Source: Plantago ovata (taxonomy: Eukaryota; Streptophyta; Magnoliopsida; Lamiales; Plantaginaceae). From it: a stretch of 64,000 nt of DNA. The stretch is from contig CM051457.1 in NCBI GenBank assembly GCA_028274465.1, forward strand, positions 57,025,550 to 57,089,549. The letters run 5' to 3'. The number at the start of each line of letters is the position of its first letter. Positions within the stretch are counted from its first letter, which is position 1. The position numbers were made by a program, and so were the translations under genes. Below the pieces are notes generated by a model. The model was not told the DNA's origin. It was given only the letters and a program-made list of their open reading frames with translations, and did no database searches. Below, one piece after another: positions 1 to 10,257 of this stretch.

Positions 1-1258
1 CATGAGCTTGGCAAAATCATCACAAAGTTGCTTGTCCTTAGATCCAAATATTATGTCATCCACATAAATCTGAACTAAGAGTATTTTACCATCATGGTTC
101 ATGGTAAACAAGGTTTTGTCAACTTCACCTTTCTTGAAACCATTATCCAGCAAGAACTTGGCCAAGGTATCATACCAAGCTCTTGGTGCTTGTATACCAT
201 CTTGGTTTCTGAGGGAACTTCAAAGCCAGGGGGTTGTTCTAAGTAGACTTCTTCAGCAAGTTCACCATTCAAGAATGCACTTTTAACATCCATTTGATAA
301 ACAATGAAGTCATTGTGAGCAGCAAAGGCCAAGAAAAGTCTAATTGCATCCAATCTTGCAACTGGTGCATAAGACTCATCATAGTCCAATCCTTCAGTCT
401 GACAGTAACCTTGAGCAACTAAACGTGCTTTGTTTCTTGTTACTTCACCAGACTCACTCAGCTTGTTTCTGAACACCCACTTTGTACCAATAGCTTTCTT
501 GCCTTCAGCAAGAGGTACAAGTTTCCAGACTTTGTTCCTTTCAAATTGATCCAGTTCTTCTTGCATTGCCTTGATCCATTCAGAATGCTTTAGAGCTTCT
601 TCTATGGTCTTGGGTTCAATTTCTGAAACAAAGAAAGAGAACAAAGATTCTACTTTTACGACATTTGCTTCTTCAGCAAGTCCATGAGTAGCAGAAACTT
701 TGGATCTAGTCACTTGGCGTTTGTCAATATCACCAATCATATCCGTAGAGGGATGATCTCTAATCCATTTGTTAACAGGCTTTCTGCTCTTTGGATCTGG
801 ATACGTTTGCTCATCAGCATGTGACTCTTCAGCATGTGCTTGTTCAGTACTACTGGTATTTTGTGTCTCTGCTGAGATTGGTTCATCATCCACTGCTTGT
901 TGAGCATTGCTAGATTGTGGTAACTCATCAGCAGGCACGGGAGGTTGCGTAGTTTCAGAAACATCCGGAGCAACTGCGTCTTTTGCTGGAAATTCTTTGT
1001 CATGAACTATATTTATCTTGTCATGACTTGGGGGAGGAGAGTCATTTTCAGAACCATCATTTAGTTCAATTGACTTGATTTGCTTAGCATCAGATTCAGT
1101 TCTTTGCTCATGTATGATTAGCTTTTTCATACATTCTGATATTTCTTCTTCAGCAGGCACTCCTTGTGTCTTTTCGTAGAATACAACATGCACTGATTCT
1201 TCGATCTTTTGTGCCTCCTTAGTAATCAGACATCTGTTTTGAGTGTAACAGGCGGTAT
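1..1258 (-). pseudogene. Copia-1 pol: integrase tail, linker and start of reverse transcriptase
   Basis: The minus strand encodes an acidic Ser/Glu/Gln-rich linker and then the Ty1/copia reverse transcriptase start ([58 protein letters not shown]). The catalytic YVDD is coded at 55..66, and the frame leaves the window at base 1. The same stretch exists in element H at 63290..64000, which confirms the family. The enzyme would copy element RNA into DNA in virus-like particles. The piece is a fossil with about one or two breaks. Confidence 0.9.
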
Positions 1259-2391
1259 TGATGAATGTGTATTTTACACTTTCATTTGAGTCTTTTTCAC
1301 CTATTTTAGCTATCCTCTATGTTAATTTAGCTATATTTTAGTACATTTTATTAGAATAGTGTCACGTTTCCCTTTAGATTTTATTTTACAGGTTTTGGTT
1401 GAAAATCGAGGATTTCCGGGCAATTATATTGAAGTTGACAAGGAATTGGTGTTCCAGAAGCCTATTTGGAGTATCTGAAGGTTTCCGGATAGGATTTGGA
1501 GTCTAGGGGTCGAATCTGGAGGTTAGTATATAGTTGCTCAGATTTTCTCCGAAATTCATACTTTTCCAGACCTACTTTCTCATCTTTCTCTGTAGTTTTA
1601 GGTAGGAACTTCCCAGAGCCTGTTCTGGGGGTTCGTAGCTTAGGGGACACTTTTTCATAGCGGATTGGAGCTTGTAGGATCGCAATTCTTCGGAGATTGA
1701 CAACCTTCGGTAACATTGTATCTTACAGTTTATTCTACTTATTTTAATATATCTTTCAATATGTTTTCTTCTATGATTTCTGTTGATTGCATTCCTATTA
1801 TGAGTAGCTAAACTTATCGTTGGTGGTAGTATGTGAATTCTTAGCGAAGGGAAGATAATCATGCTAATGGCTATATCGCACATTATACTTCGTGTTATTG
1901 CTTTATTTCGTTGATCAGGCTTAGCCTAAATTCTCGTATGTTGTATTAATTATTATGCATAATTGGACCCTCGTCGACCTATACGCATGTTTATCTTCGT
2001 AGTGTTGAATAATTACGGAACACAGTTGGACAATAGAGATTGACTTGTCATAACCATTATCTTCGTAGTGCTTAATATTTACAACAGGACATTAGATTGA
2101 TCAAAGATCTCCATGCAAGACCGAGGAATTTATGAATGATTATCGACCCGTTATGCTTTGAAGGATCATACTATCACCAATCTCCATTATCTGCTAGAAA
2201 TCCCTTTACTATCTGTCTGCTGTTTTTATATTCTAAATTAGATTTGATAAAGTTAGTTATAGTCCTGAGAGAACGACACTCGAGGTCATTCTACTGCTAC
2301 ACTATGGTTTTCGTTGTAGTTGTGAATTGCCTTTGGCTAAAAAACAAATCTCTTTGATTGAATCGGGACCCGACAAATTCCGCGTTCATCA
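1259..2391 (+). repeat. Element A left (5') LTR
   Basis: It starts TGATGAATGTG and ends GCGTTCATCA, directly before the primer site. It aligns along its length with the right LTR at 17985..19268 but is shorter (1133 against 1284 bp). A cluster of TTCGTAGTGTTGAAT/TTCGTAGTGCTTAAT motifs lies near 2000..2090. Minus-strand ORFs inside it are shadows. Confidence 0.93.
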
Positions 2392-2394
2392 AAT

Positions 2395-2412
2395 TGGCGC
2401 CGCTGCCGGGGA
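2395..2412 (+). other. Element A primer-binding site (Asp-tRNA type)
   Basis: TGGCGCCGCTGCCGGGGA lies four bases after the LTR end. This sequence matches the primer site of Athila, Calypso and Diaspora elements, which is complementary to the 3' end of tRNA-Asp (family knowledge). Confidence 0.88.
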
Positions 2413-2535
2413 CTATACTCCTTTTTCTGTTTAATTTGTTTATATTTTCAGCTTTCGATTCCTAATTCTATAAGTTTTAGTTTTCCTTTTTAATCTCTCT
2501 CTGATACTGCTTTCCTAGTCTGTTACAGATAGTGT

Positions 2536-4546
2536 ATGCCACATACACGATCTAAAGGAACTCCACTTGCTGATTCAATTGCTGAGATCGACAGAGTCTA
2601 CCACCAAAGAAGGCGACTACTCGAAAGGCGTGCACTAGAGGAAATAGAGGATACCGATTTCTCTGAATCTCTACACAATCTTTTCAAGGAAATCGACGGA
2701 ATGGCAGAAGCTAAACCACTAAAAGCATGGGTTCAACCCACCAAGGATCGTATGAGGGGACCGGCGATTGTTCTTTCGTCTGCAACCCGAGATCCGGAAA
2801 TCAAGAACCACGCATTCCAACAACTTCCGAGGTTCTATGGCTTAGCAAGGGAAGATGTGATGGGGTACTTGCACGATATCGATGATTTCGTCAACCAACT
2901 CCCACGACCCGGAGCTGAAATAACAACGGACGAGTTGAGGATGAAGGTTTTTTCTATGGGACTTGGCGACAGAGCCAAGTCATGATTGAGTTCTCTACCA
3001 GCAGACACTTGGGAGAAGGTTTTTTCAGCTTTCTTGGAGAAATACTTCCCTCACACCTTGACTACCGCGCTAAAGGCGCAAAACACTGGATTCAATCAGG
3101 ACTATGATGAGACCATTTACACCGCGTTTGAGAGATTCCAAGATCTCACGAACAAGTGCCCTCACCATGGTTTTGAACTTTCTGACCTAGTCCAACACTT
3201 CTACAATGGACTAACCTTCGAGAACCAACAAGTGGTGGATTTCCAATGCCGAGGCAATATTTGGGAGGAAACCGCAGAAGCCGTCTGGGCAGTTTTCGAA
3301 AGGCTTGCTAAGGGTTCGCAGTTCAAGGACCCAAGAGCGATGGTTAGAAGACGTGGACCTGAAGCTCCACCGACTCAAGAAGCCCCTATGTATAGGGGGA
3401 ATGGGGATCAATTCGAGGGCTTTACCAACGAATTGAAGCAAGTCCTCCAGAGCGCCACCGGAACAACTGTTTCGAACGAAGTATGCCGAATATGCAAGAA
3501 CTATGGGCATGGGGCTCATATGTGTAGATCGGAGCTTGCGTATGTCGACGGCAACTGGGCTCGAGGAGGCGAAGAGGAAGCCTTTGCTATGGAGTTTGGT
3601 ACTCAAGAAGTTAGCTACGGAAAAGACGGTAGGAACCCTCGAGGTGGATTTTGGAGAAGAGGATTCCGAAACAATCAAGGATATGTACCGGCTAACCAAA
3701 CTTATGGCCCTAACCAAGACCGAAGTAGGCTAAACTATGGTAATGATCACTGCGAAAACCCCGCTCCGAAAGAGCCACCGAAGTCAAAGTCGGCTCAACT
3801 GATGGAGAACTTGCAAAAGATGGTTGATCACACACAAAGTTTTCTCAAACGTTATGAAGAAGATTCCGAGAAGACTAGGGCAAGGCTTGATAGGTTGGAA
3901 GAGAGCACTAGGCTTGCCCATCAAAAGATGCAAGAGTTGATCGACCGAGGAGCGAGTAGAGAGCAAGGCAAACTGCCTAGCAACACTGAAAAGTCGAATT
4001 CCATTACATTGGCTGGTGAACTACCTGACGAAATCACCATCAAGAAGGTTTCTAAGTGCGAGTGTTGCAAGAAGGAGGAACTTCTACAGGATAAGGAAGA
4101 AGAGAAGGACCTTGGTTCTGATGAAAGTGAAGAGGAGCAAGAGGATCCCGAGCCACTCCCTAAAAGTTTCGATGAGGTAGGGATTGGTGAGCTTGAAGAT
4201 GTCCGTGCCACACTAGACACAGGATCCTACTCAAACATACTCCCTTTGAATGTACTTGAAAAGAGTAGCCTTGGAAAACTATCTGAGCATAGGGCTATTG
4301 TGCAACTGGCGGATGGATCCTTTATGAGACCCGAAGGCGTTGTGAAAAATGTGTTGGTCAAGATTGGTGAAGCTTCTGTATACACCAATTTTGTAGCTAT
4401 GCCGACATCTGTACCTGGAACGGGGGATGTCATACTCTTAGGGCGAACGTTCTTGACTAAACTACGCTCCGTGATGGACATCTACCAAAGAACTTGCACT
4501 ATTGAAGTAGATGGCAAGCAACACGTGTTGCAAGCCATAACTGATC
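2536..4546 (+). pseudogene. Element A gag-protease region
   Basis: The frame opens with MPHTRSKGTP about 120 bases after the primer site. The N-terminal half is an Athila-type retrotransposon gag (KNHAFQQLPRFYGL, LRMKVFSMGLGDRAKS, YDETIYTAFERF, CPHHGF). A CCHC knuckle (CRICKNYGHGAHMC) follows, then a basic/glycine-rich stretch ending in YGPNQDRSRLNYG, a coiled-coil-like stretch, an acidic Glu-rich linker and an aspartic protease core (ATLDTGS, later VILLGRTF). Gag would form the particle and the protease would process it. Element B is inserted near its end; the final codons resume at 11662. No pol follows. A fossil with one or two breaks besides the insertion. Compare element C, 38444..40594. 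Confidence 0.9.
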
Positions 4547-5012
4547 TGATGAACGTATTTTTGACGCGTTCATCTTGTCTTTTTTACCTTCTTTTGCTAT
4601 CTTCTAGCCTTGTTTTTTGGTTATTTTTGTAGAATAGTGTCACGTTTTGTGTTTTCTGCATTTTCAGGCACTTAGGTACGAAACGGCGTTTTTGGAGCTA
4701 AAAACGAGCCTTTTTGATGGAAAAGATGGCCCCGTTGAAGTTCCCCAATCTCCGTGGCTTGTTCGTGAGTGTTTGAGCATCAATAAGCATTGAGAAGGAT
4801 GAGTCCAAGGCACCCGAGGGCCGTACGAAGGCAAAAAGATTGAGTTTGAAGACAAAAATCTTCCCAGGAGCCAAGCTAAGCGCCTGGAATAGTGAAGCGT
4901 TGCGCTTCATTTTCCAGGAGCTTTGCCACAGCAGCCAAGCGAAGCGCTTGGAGGGCCAAAGCGCTTCGCTTGCCAAGCGTTTCACTTGCCAAGCGCTCCG
5001 CTTGGCCTCTCC
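4547..5012 (+). repeat. Element B left LTR (incomplete)
   Basis: It matches the right LTR from 10258 onward, including the opening GATGAACG...CGTTCATC hairpin and the CCAAGCG/CGCTTGG palindrome block (about 4865..5005), and then joins gag sequence directly. The ORFs drawn through it are artefacts of the palindromes. Confidence 0.9.
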
Positions 5013-6700
5013 ACGAGGCCTATGATCGTTTCATGGGGTTGCATCATCGATGCCCACATCACGGGTATGATAAAGGTCAGCTTCTCCAATTCTTTTACAA
5101 TGGTTTACATCCCGAGATTCAATCTCAAGTGGATAGTATTTGTGGAGGTAGTATGGGGGAGTTGCTTCCTTCTCAAGCTCAAGTGAAGCTGGACATGATG
5201 TACCGGAATTCCCAAAACCGGAATGTGAGGGCTCGTGTGCTCCAAAAGGAGCAAAGAGGTGAGGCCAAGGTAGTGGTAGAACAAAATGCCTTCGATGGGT
5301 TCGCCCATGAAGTGTAGCAAGCTTTGAGGCAAAGCGTTCCTTCTCCTTCTACGGAAGTTTGTGGTGTGTGCAAGAACTATGGGCACCCGGCCTATTTATG
5401 CCGTTCTGAATTTGCTAGAGAGCAATATATCACGAATGATGTCTGTCCAGAAGTGTATGCTGCTGAGGGAGAGCAAGTAGTTGGAGATTTGAACTACGGG
5501 CAAGGATATGGCAATATGAGGCCAAAAAACCGTGGACCCCGAGGTGGGTACCAGAATCAAGGCAACCGTGGTTATCTTCATAACCCGGATCAAAATGCCT
5601 ATGGGCCTAATCAAGATAGAAGTCGTCTCAGCTATGGGAACAATTGGTATGAAGGAGCACCGCCTTCTAATCCTACACCTCCACCTCAGGTTGCTAGTTC
5701 GGGGCCACAAGGTGGAGGGGTGCTTCCTTCACCTCTTGTCTCTTCTCTCAACGATCTTGTGTTGAAGACAAATAAGTTTATGGAGCATTACTATCGTAAT
5801 GAAGCTACTAACAATCAGCGGTTTGAGAAGCTTGAGGCTAGTAGTACTAACCTCCATAAGAAGTTGCAAGAGCTGATAGATCGAGGGGCTAGTAAAGAGC
5901 AAGGGAAGTTTCCCGGAAACACGGAGAAGGCTATGGCCATAACCGTGGTGACTGATTTGCCCATGGAGATCACGGTTGTGAGAGACAATGCACTAGTTGA
6001 GGTGCCAAGTTGCAAGATAACTGAAACTTGCAAGGTGAGTGAGGAGGTCGAGACTCCTAAGGTGGTTATGGAAGAGGAAGTTGTCGCACAATCTGATGCG
6101 ATAGTTGAAGAGGTGAAAGAAAACTCATCGTCTGAGGATGAGATGGTGGATATGGTGGAAGTGCCCATCCAAGAGAGCTTCGATGTTGAAATCGGCTTGG
6201 GGAAGAAGGATGGAATAGTGGCAACTCTAGACACGGGAGCAGGTGTGAATGTTATACCCTTGAACGTGTATGAAGAGTCGGGTTTGTCTGGCTTGAGACC
6301 TATGAAATGCATGGTGCAATTAGCGGATGGGTCCATGAAAAAGCCGTTGGGTGTGATTGAGAACTTGGCGGTGAGGGTTGTCGGTGTACAGGTGAAGACT
6401 AATTTCATCGTTATGCCTACATCTTCTGCTAAGCTCAAGGATGTGGTTCTCTTGGGTAGAGCCTTCATCAACAAAGTGCGTATGGTCATAGACATGTATC
6501 GCCGAACATGTAACTTTGAGGTAAATGGCAAGCAACACACGTTGCGAGCCATTGTTGATTCATGTGCTTATGTTGATACTAACGAACTTGTAGGATTTTT
6601 TGGTCCACTTTATGTTCGTCAAGATGTGCAGGGAATTGATGCTTTGAGAGGCAATTGGAGGGGGAAGTCTAGTACCCAAGGCGAAATCAATTCCGCATGA
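5013..6700 (+). pseudogene. Element B gag-protease region
   Basis: It resembles D's gag at 31570..33271 closely. Visible parts are the gag core end (CPHHGYDKGQLLQFFYNGL, QVDSICGGSMGEL), a CCHC knuckle (CGVCKNYGHPAYLC), a Gly/Arg/Asn-rich segment with YGPNQDRSRLSYG, a Pro-rich hinge, a coiled-coil-like block (NNQRFEKLEAS, KKLQELIDRGAS) and an acidic linker. A retropepsin core follows (ATLDTGAGVNVIPL, VVLLGRAF). A short tail ends at 6700 and no pol follows. The shared YGPNQDRSRL and ELIDRGAS(R)EQGK motifs show that A and B families have related gag proteins. Fossil, with about one break. Confidence 0.9.
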
Positions 6701-6742
6701 GTTGTGAAGAGTCGAGCGAATGACTTTTAAACGAAGGCGCTT

Positions 6743-6760
6743 CTCGGGAGGCAACCCGAG
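6743..6760 (+). other. Post-gag hairpin (GGGAGGCAACCC type), element B
   Basis: CTCGGGAGGCAACCCGAG forms a stem with loop about 45 bases after the gag-protease stop. D has it at 33315..33330, A at 11848..11863 and C at 38383..38398. From memory, a like sequence follows the pol end in many full-length Athila/Tat elements. Its place here, right after gag-protease, marks where pol would have been. Confidence 0.7.
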
Positions 6761-6879
6761 GTTGTAGGTACTTGCATATAGATTAGGAGCACGTTTAAAT
6801 TTTGTTTCGTTGTTTAGACAAGGTTTTTGGGGTGAAAACTTAGCAAAAGTCGGAAAAAAATGGATTTGGGAGCTCCAGG

Positions 6880-7135
6880 TCCCAAGCGAACCACTTGGAA
6901 AGCCTAAGCGGTCCGCTTGGATTTCCAGTAAGAATGAAATTCTTACTGGAAATCCAAGCGGAGCGCTTGGCAGGTCCAAGCGGTCCGCTTGGATTTCCAG
7001 TAAGAATTTCATTCTTACTGGAAATCCAAGCGGAACGCTTGGCAGGTCCCAAGCGGACCGCTTGCCAAGCGCTTCACTTGGGACGGCCCAAGCGCTTCGC
7101 TTGGCTTTCCTTAAGAAATCCAAGCGGAGCACTTG
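6880..7135. repeat. Palindrome array, element B, after gag
   Basis: At least eight copies of CCAAGCG..CGCTTGG-like arms occur here. Two are extended 51-nt palindromes at 6912..6962 and 6984..7034, each with 24-nt arms and a 3-nt loop (GAA and TTC), so the second is the first in reverse orientation. The inner arm is ATTTCCAGTAAGAAT. The array lies upstream of the intron-like stretch and second ORF. ORFs predicted across it on both strands are palindrome artefacts. Confidence 0.92.
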
Positions 7136-7318
7136 TGTAACAAAGCTCCCCACTTCGTTTTTTTCCTCCATTGCCGATTTAACACCCCTAAAATCTCAAT
7201 CTCTCTCAATTCTCCACCAATTCTTGCAATCTTGTGCATTTTACAAAGCCCATCACCCCCTCTATCATCTAAACCGATCAAATTTCACGTTTGAAGCATC
7301 CATAACAAGGAATCAAAG

Positions 7319-7849
7319 GTACCTCTAATGAACCCTAACTTTCTTGAATTTGGGATTTTATCTTAATTAGCTTCAATTGTGTTATGCATTGGTGAATTAG
7401 AGTTTGATATTGATTGTTGAGCATGTTTCTTATTGGATGTGATGTCTAAATTCGAATTTTGCTTACTTTGATTTTGATGAACTCTATGGCTTGAATTCTT
7501 GCTAGATAATTGTTTGCATGATTGTTAGCTCGAAATTTGAGTATTGATATGATGTTGGTGTTGTTTAGATTGCATGAGAATGTGTAGGATTGGTTGGGTA
7601 GTTCTAATGGCGAGTTTGTTTGCTTGGTTCTAAAGCTTCTCGATTCGCTATGTTTGAATTTTAGCAAGCCTTCAAACTCGTTAAAAAGAACACTTGAGTG
7701 AGTTTTGACGTCTAAGAGTCGACTTGTTGAGTTATGACTTGTTTTAAACGAAGAACGTATACTTGTCTTAGAGTAGAAGTAGATTGTTTGGTAGTAGTGT
7801 AAGAGTCCAGTTACCGTCATCTTCAAGCTATCTAATGAGATTTTACTAG
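7319..7849 (+). other. Putative intron upstream of element B second ORF
   Basis: The borders are CAAAG|GTACCTC and TTTTACTAG|GTACC, giving 531 bases that start with AACCCTAACTTTC-like sequence and are T-rich throughout. The second ORF begins five bases after the 3' border. Equivalents are F 56325..56887, A 12375..12914 and C 37298..37837. Splicing to reach a downstream ORF is known for env-like ORFs of some Athila-group elements such as BAGY-2; here it is inferred. Confidence 0.55.
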
Positions 7850-7854
7850 GTACC

Positions 7855-8310
7855 ATGGACAAAAGAGCCAAGAAGAAAGCAAGGAAGGATGGAGCTTCAA
7901 CCTCCAAGGAGAATCCGGCATCAACTCCAAGGGAGATTCCCCGTGATGAAGGCGGTCGTGACCCATACAAAGAATCGGACGCATTGCGGAGGTTCCGATA
8001 CAACTTCTATAGGGGAGGAGAACGGTCAGTGATTTGGGACCGTAGCATCTCCTTTACTTTAAAGGAGTTGGACGTACTAAAGCGGACAAAATATGAGAAC
8101 AAGGGACTTTTCTTTGATGTTCCCTATGCTCACCTTACCAGGCTTATAACGGAGAGAGGATGGACCTTCTATGGGAAAGAACTCTCCGGATGGGATAGAG
8201 ACACCAGCCGACAGAGGCCACATTTATCGGTAGTATTTTTATATTATCGTTATTTTGGCTTGTTTACTATTGTTGGTTGGAACTCTTTTCATTTCGATTT
8301 GGTTGTATGA
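7855..8310 (+). pseudogene. Element B second ORF, function unknown
   Basis: A 151-residue frame starts at the ATG just after the putative 3' splice border. The N-terminus is highly basic (MDKRAKKKARKDG), followed by a Ser/Pro-rich stretch and then a globular-looking part (ALRRFRYNFYRGGERSVIWD, LKELDVLKRTKYENKGLFFD, RLITERGWTFYGKEL). The layout recalls the ORF often annotated as plant putative transposon protein in the env-like position of Athila-group elements, but I cannot confirm homology. F carries a different-looking remnant at the same site and D none. No signal peptide or membrane segment is seen before the T-rich terminal part. Probably incomplete. Confidence 0.5.
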
Positions 8311-8454
8311 TATTGTGACTTATGACTCTTGTACTCTTTATTTGTTTTTGTAGTTGTGGCCTGTGTGCCTTTTGTCGTGATTCGTTTAGTCTAGTGTTTG
8401 TCTTGGTGCCTTAGGTGATTAAGATAGGAAAAAACAACGAAAATCTGGAAATAG

Positions 8455-8590
8455 GTCCAAGCGAAGCGCCTGGAAAGCCCAAGCGGTCCGCTTGGAATTC
8501 CAGTAAGAATTTCATTCTTACTGGAATTTCAAGCGGAGCGCCTGGAGCCTCCCAAGCGCTCCGCTTGACAAGCGGTCCGCCTGGACCCTG
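8455..8590. repeat. Palindrome array, element B, after second ORF
   Basis: CCAAGCG/CGCTTGG arms surround one long palindrome with the inner arm AATTCCAGTAAGAAT, loop TTC and the complementary arm. It is the third place in the element, besides the LTR and post-gag blocks, where the family motif sits. F has the equivalent at 55500..55650. Confidence 0.9.
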
Positions 8591-9270
8591 TACCCAGATT
8601 TTCCTCGTTTTTTCCATTCTTCTCACCTTTGCGCACCCGTTTTCACATGTTTCTTGAGTCCTTTCAGGTACTACTCATATATAGGAGATTGGACACGAAC
8701 CTTTATCTCAGGGAAGTGTACTTTCAATCCAATTTTTTCCTTTTCATTCAACTTTTCTTTGCTCGAGGACGAGCAAAAGTTTAGGTTTGGGGTGGGGGTA
8801 TTGGATTTTCAGTACTATATGCTTGTGTGGTTCGTACATGCCTGATTTTACTCAAGTTCATGTGATTTGTCGTGTTTTTTCAAATTTTTGCATGCATATC
8901 ATCCCTAGATTAGTTGTTGCACGTTGTTGTGTGTGGAGTTTATTGCCAAGTCTTTTGAACTTTTTTATTGAGTAGAGTAAGTGTTTATGACCATTGATCA
9001 TATGTTGCATCACTTTGCAAGTAGTTTGAGGCTTGTCTCGCTTGGTTTGTCACATTCGCATGTGCACTAGTTAAGCTTAGTAGTCTCGACATCACCTTGA
9101 GTGGTGTTTCTTCTTCTGCGATTCGCGATGGCCTTATAAAATGATGCATGTTAGAGTCTATGGTTGTAACCCGTGTAATTATATACGTAAGAGGCGACAA
9201 GTTCTTCACCTCGATTAGAGATTGCCAAATGCCTAGGAAGGAGGTAGTGTGAGGTGTGCGATTCCTTGTA
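8591..9270 (+). other. Element B noncoding 3' region with internal 3'-end-like motif
   Basis: No gene is seen. At 8762..8800 a stretch reads GAGGACGAGCAAAAGTTTAG followed by GTTTGGGG, a near copy of the true 3' end before 10258. The same internal copy exists in D (about 42446..42476) and F (about 55296..55330). Downstream, a stretch with TAGTCTCGACATCACCTT is shared with the A family (16880..16900). Confidence 0.7.
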
Positions 9271-9273
9271 TTA

Positions 9274-9483
9274 AACCTATTCTATCGAATAGGTTTGGGG
9301 AGGGGGTTGCTTCATTGATCTTGTCTTTCGTCTTTGAGTCGTTTTAAAGTTTCCTTTTTCTTTTTCTTTTTGTTTTGTGTCCCAACCTATTCTTTCGAAT
9401 AGGTTTGGGGAGGTGTCTTTGTAAAAGAGTCTTTCCTTTTTCTTTTTCGTCTTTGTGCTCAAACCTATTCTTTTGAATAGGTT
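9274..9483. repeat. Hairpin triplet AACCTATTC..GAATAGGTT, element B
   Basis: Three copies at 9274..9295, 9384..9405 and 9462..9483. Each is a palindrome AACCTATTCnnnCGAATAGGTT (one has TTTTGAATAGG) followed by polypurine-like TTGGGGAGG. The spacers are T-rich and diverged. The same unit occurs in A, C, D and F. Confidence 0.93.
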
Positions 9484-9527
9484 TGGGGAGGTGTCTTTGA
9501 CACTTAGTACTGCTGCTTGCCACTATA

Positions 9528-9665
9528 TAAAAAAAAAAAAAAAAAAAAAAGAAAGAGAAAAAGAAAAGAAGAAAAAAAAAAGAAAGAGAAAAAGAAAAGA
9601 AGAAAAAAAGAGAAAAGAAAATGAGAAAATAAAAAAAAAAAAAAAAAGAAAGAAAATAAAGAATA
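9528..9665 (+). repeat. Oligopurine (A/G) tract, element B
   Basis: About 135 bases almost wholly A and G: a long A-run, then AAAAAGAAAGAG-type repeats. It follows the hairpin triplet directly. Matching tracts are at 17265..17345 (A), 43212..43315 (D), and as pyrimidines on the plus strand in C and F. The Lys/Glu ORF drawn here is an artefact. Confidence 0.9.
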
Positions 9666-10257
9666 AGACCCAAAAGCAGTCTCGTAGTGTCAAGTGTCAT
9701 GTAAATAATTTGTCCTTGTGAAGTTTCGAGTTGTAAATTCTATCTTTCGTTTCGTGTCATCTTTGTCCAAGGCCTGTTCTTGACCACCCTCGTCTTGCTA
9801 TTCAAGAAGTGGTTTAAAGAGGCTCATTCTTGAGAGTCTGGGTAGAATAGGGGAGTGTTATCTTTCTAAGGGAACCCTCCTTCGTTTGATGAGAGCCAGT
9901 ATTGGTTCGCCCTCTCTTGAGGAAAAGTCTCGCTTGGTGAACAGTTGTAAGCCCTCGGTTTCATAGGCACGGGGCAATTGTAGTATGATAACATGCATCA
10001 TTGTGTCGTCACTGACCAGGTCCAGGTAGAAGATGTTACGAGAGACTCCTTTGCTTAACCAAGTGCACATGAGAATGTGTATATTCGTAATCGAGGCATT
10101 CTTCAACCTACTTGCATGTCATGCTCATTTGGTTTTGTTCATAAGCATTTGGTAGATTCAATAGATTAGTTCACTTTACTTGGCATCAGACTCCTTTTGT
10201 GTTGCATTTAGGATAGTTTGTTGCTTGAGGACAAGCAAAGGTTTGGTTTGGGGAGTT
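9666..10257 (+). other. Element B 3' untranslated region and polypurine tract
   Basis: No gene is seen. Blocks conserved with A, C, D and F include GACCACCCTCGTC, GGGAACCCTCCTTCGTTTGA and GTTTCATAGGCACGGG. It ends in TTGAGGACAAGCAAAGGTTT and the polypurine tract GGTTTGGGGAG (about 10240..10255), directly before the right LTR. Confidence 0.85.

Noticed and set aside
6810-7328. Overlapping ORFs on both strands (about 170, 80 and 70 codons) after B gag
   Set aside because: They run through perfect palindromes, which create open frames on both strands; no domain or codon signal supports them.
8760-8845. Peptide-like reading SLLEDEQKFRFG in the 3' regions of B, D and F
   Set aside because: It is the translated 3'-end motif GAGGACGAGCAAAAG; the nucleotide motif, not the peptide, is shared with the true 3' end.
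9274-9483. Regularly spaced hairpins resembling a CRISPR array
   Set aside because: Only two or three units, unequal T-rich spacers, eukaryotic retroelement context, and the same array recurs in every relative.
9455-9721. Lys/Glu-rich ORF across the purine tract (and Phe/Ser-rich ORFs on its complement)
   Set aside because: Simple-sequence artefact; equivalents appear at 17235, 35399 and 43114 for the same reason.
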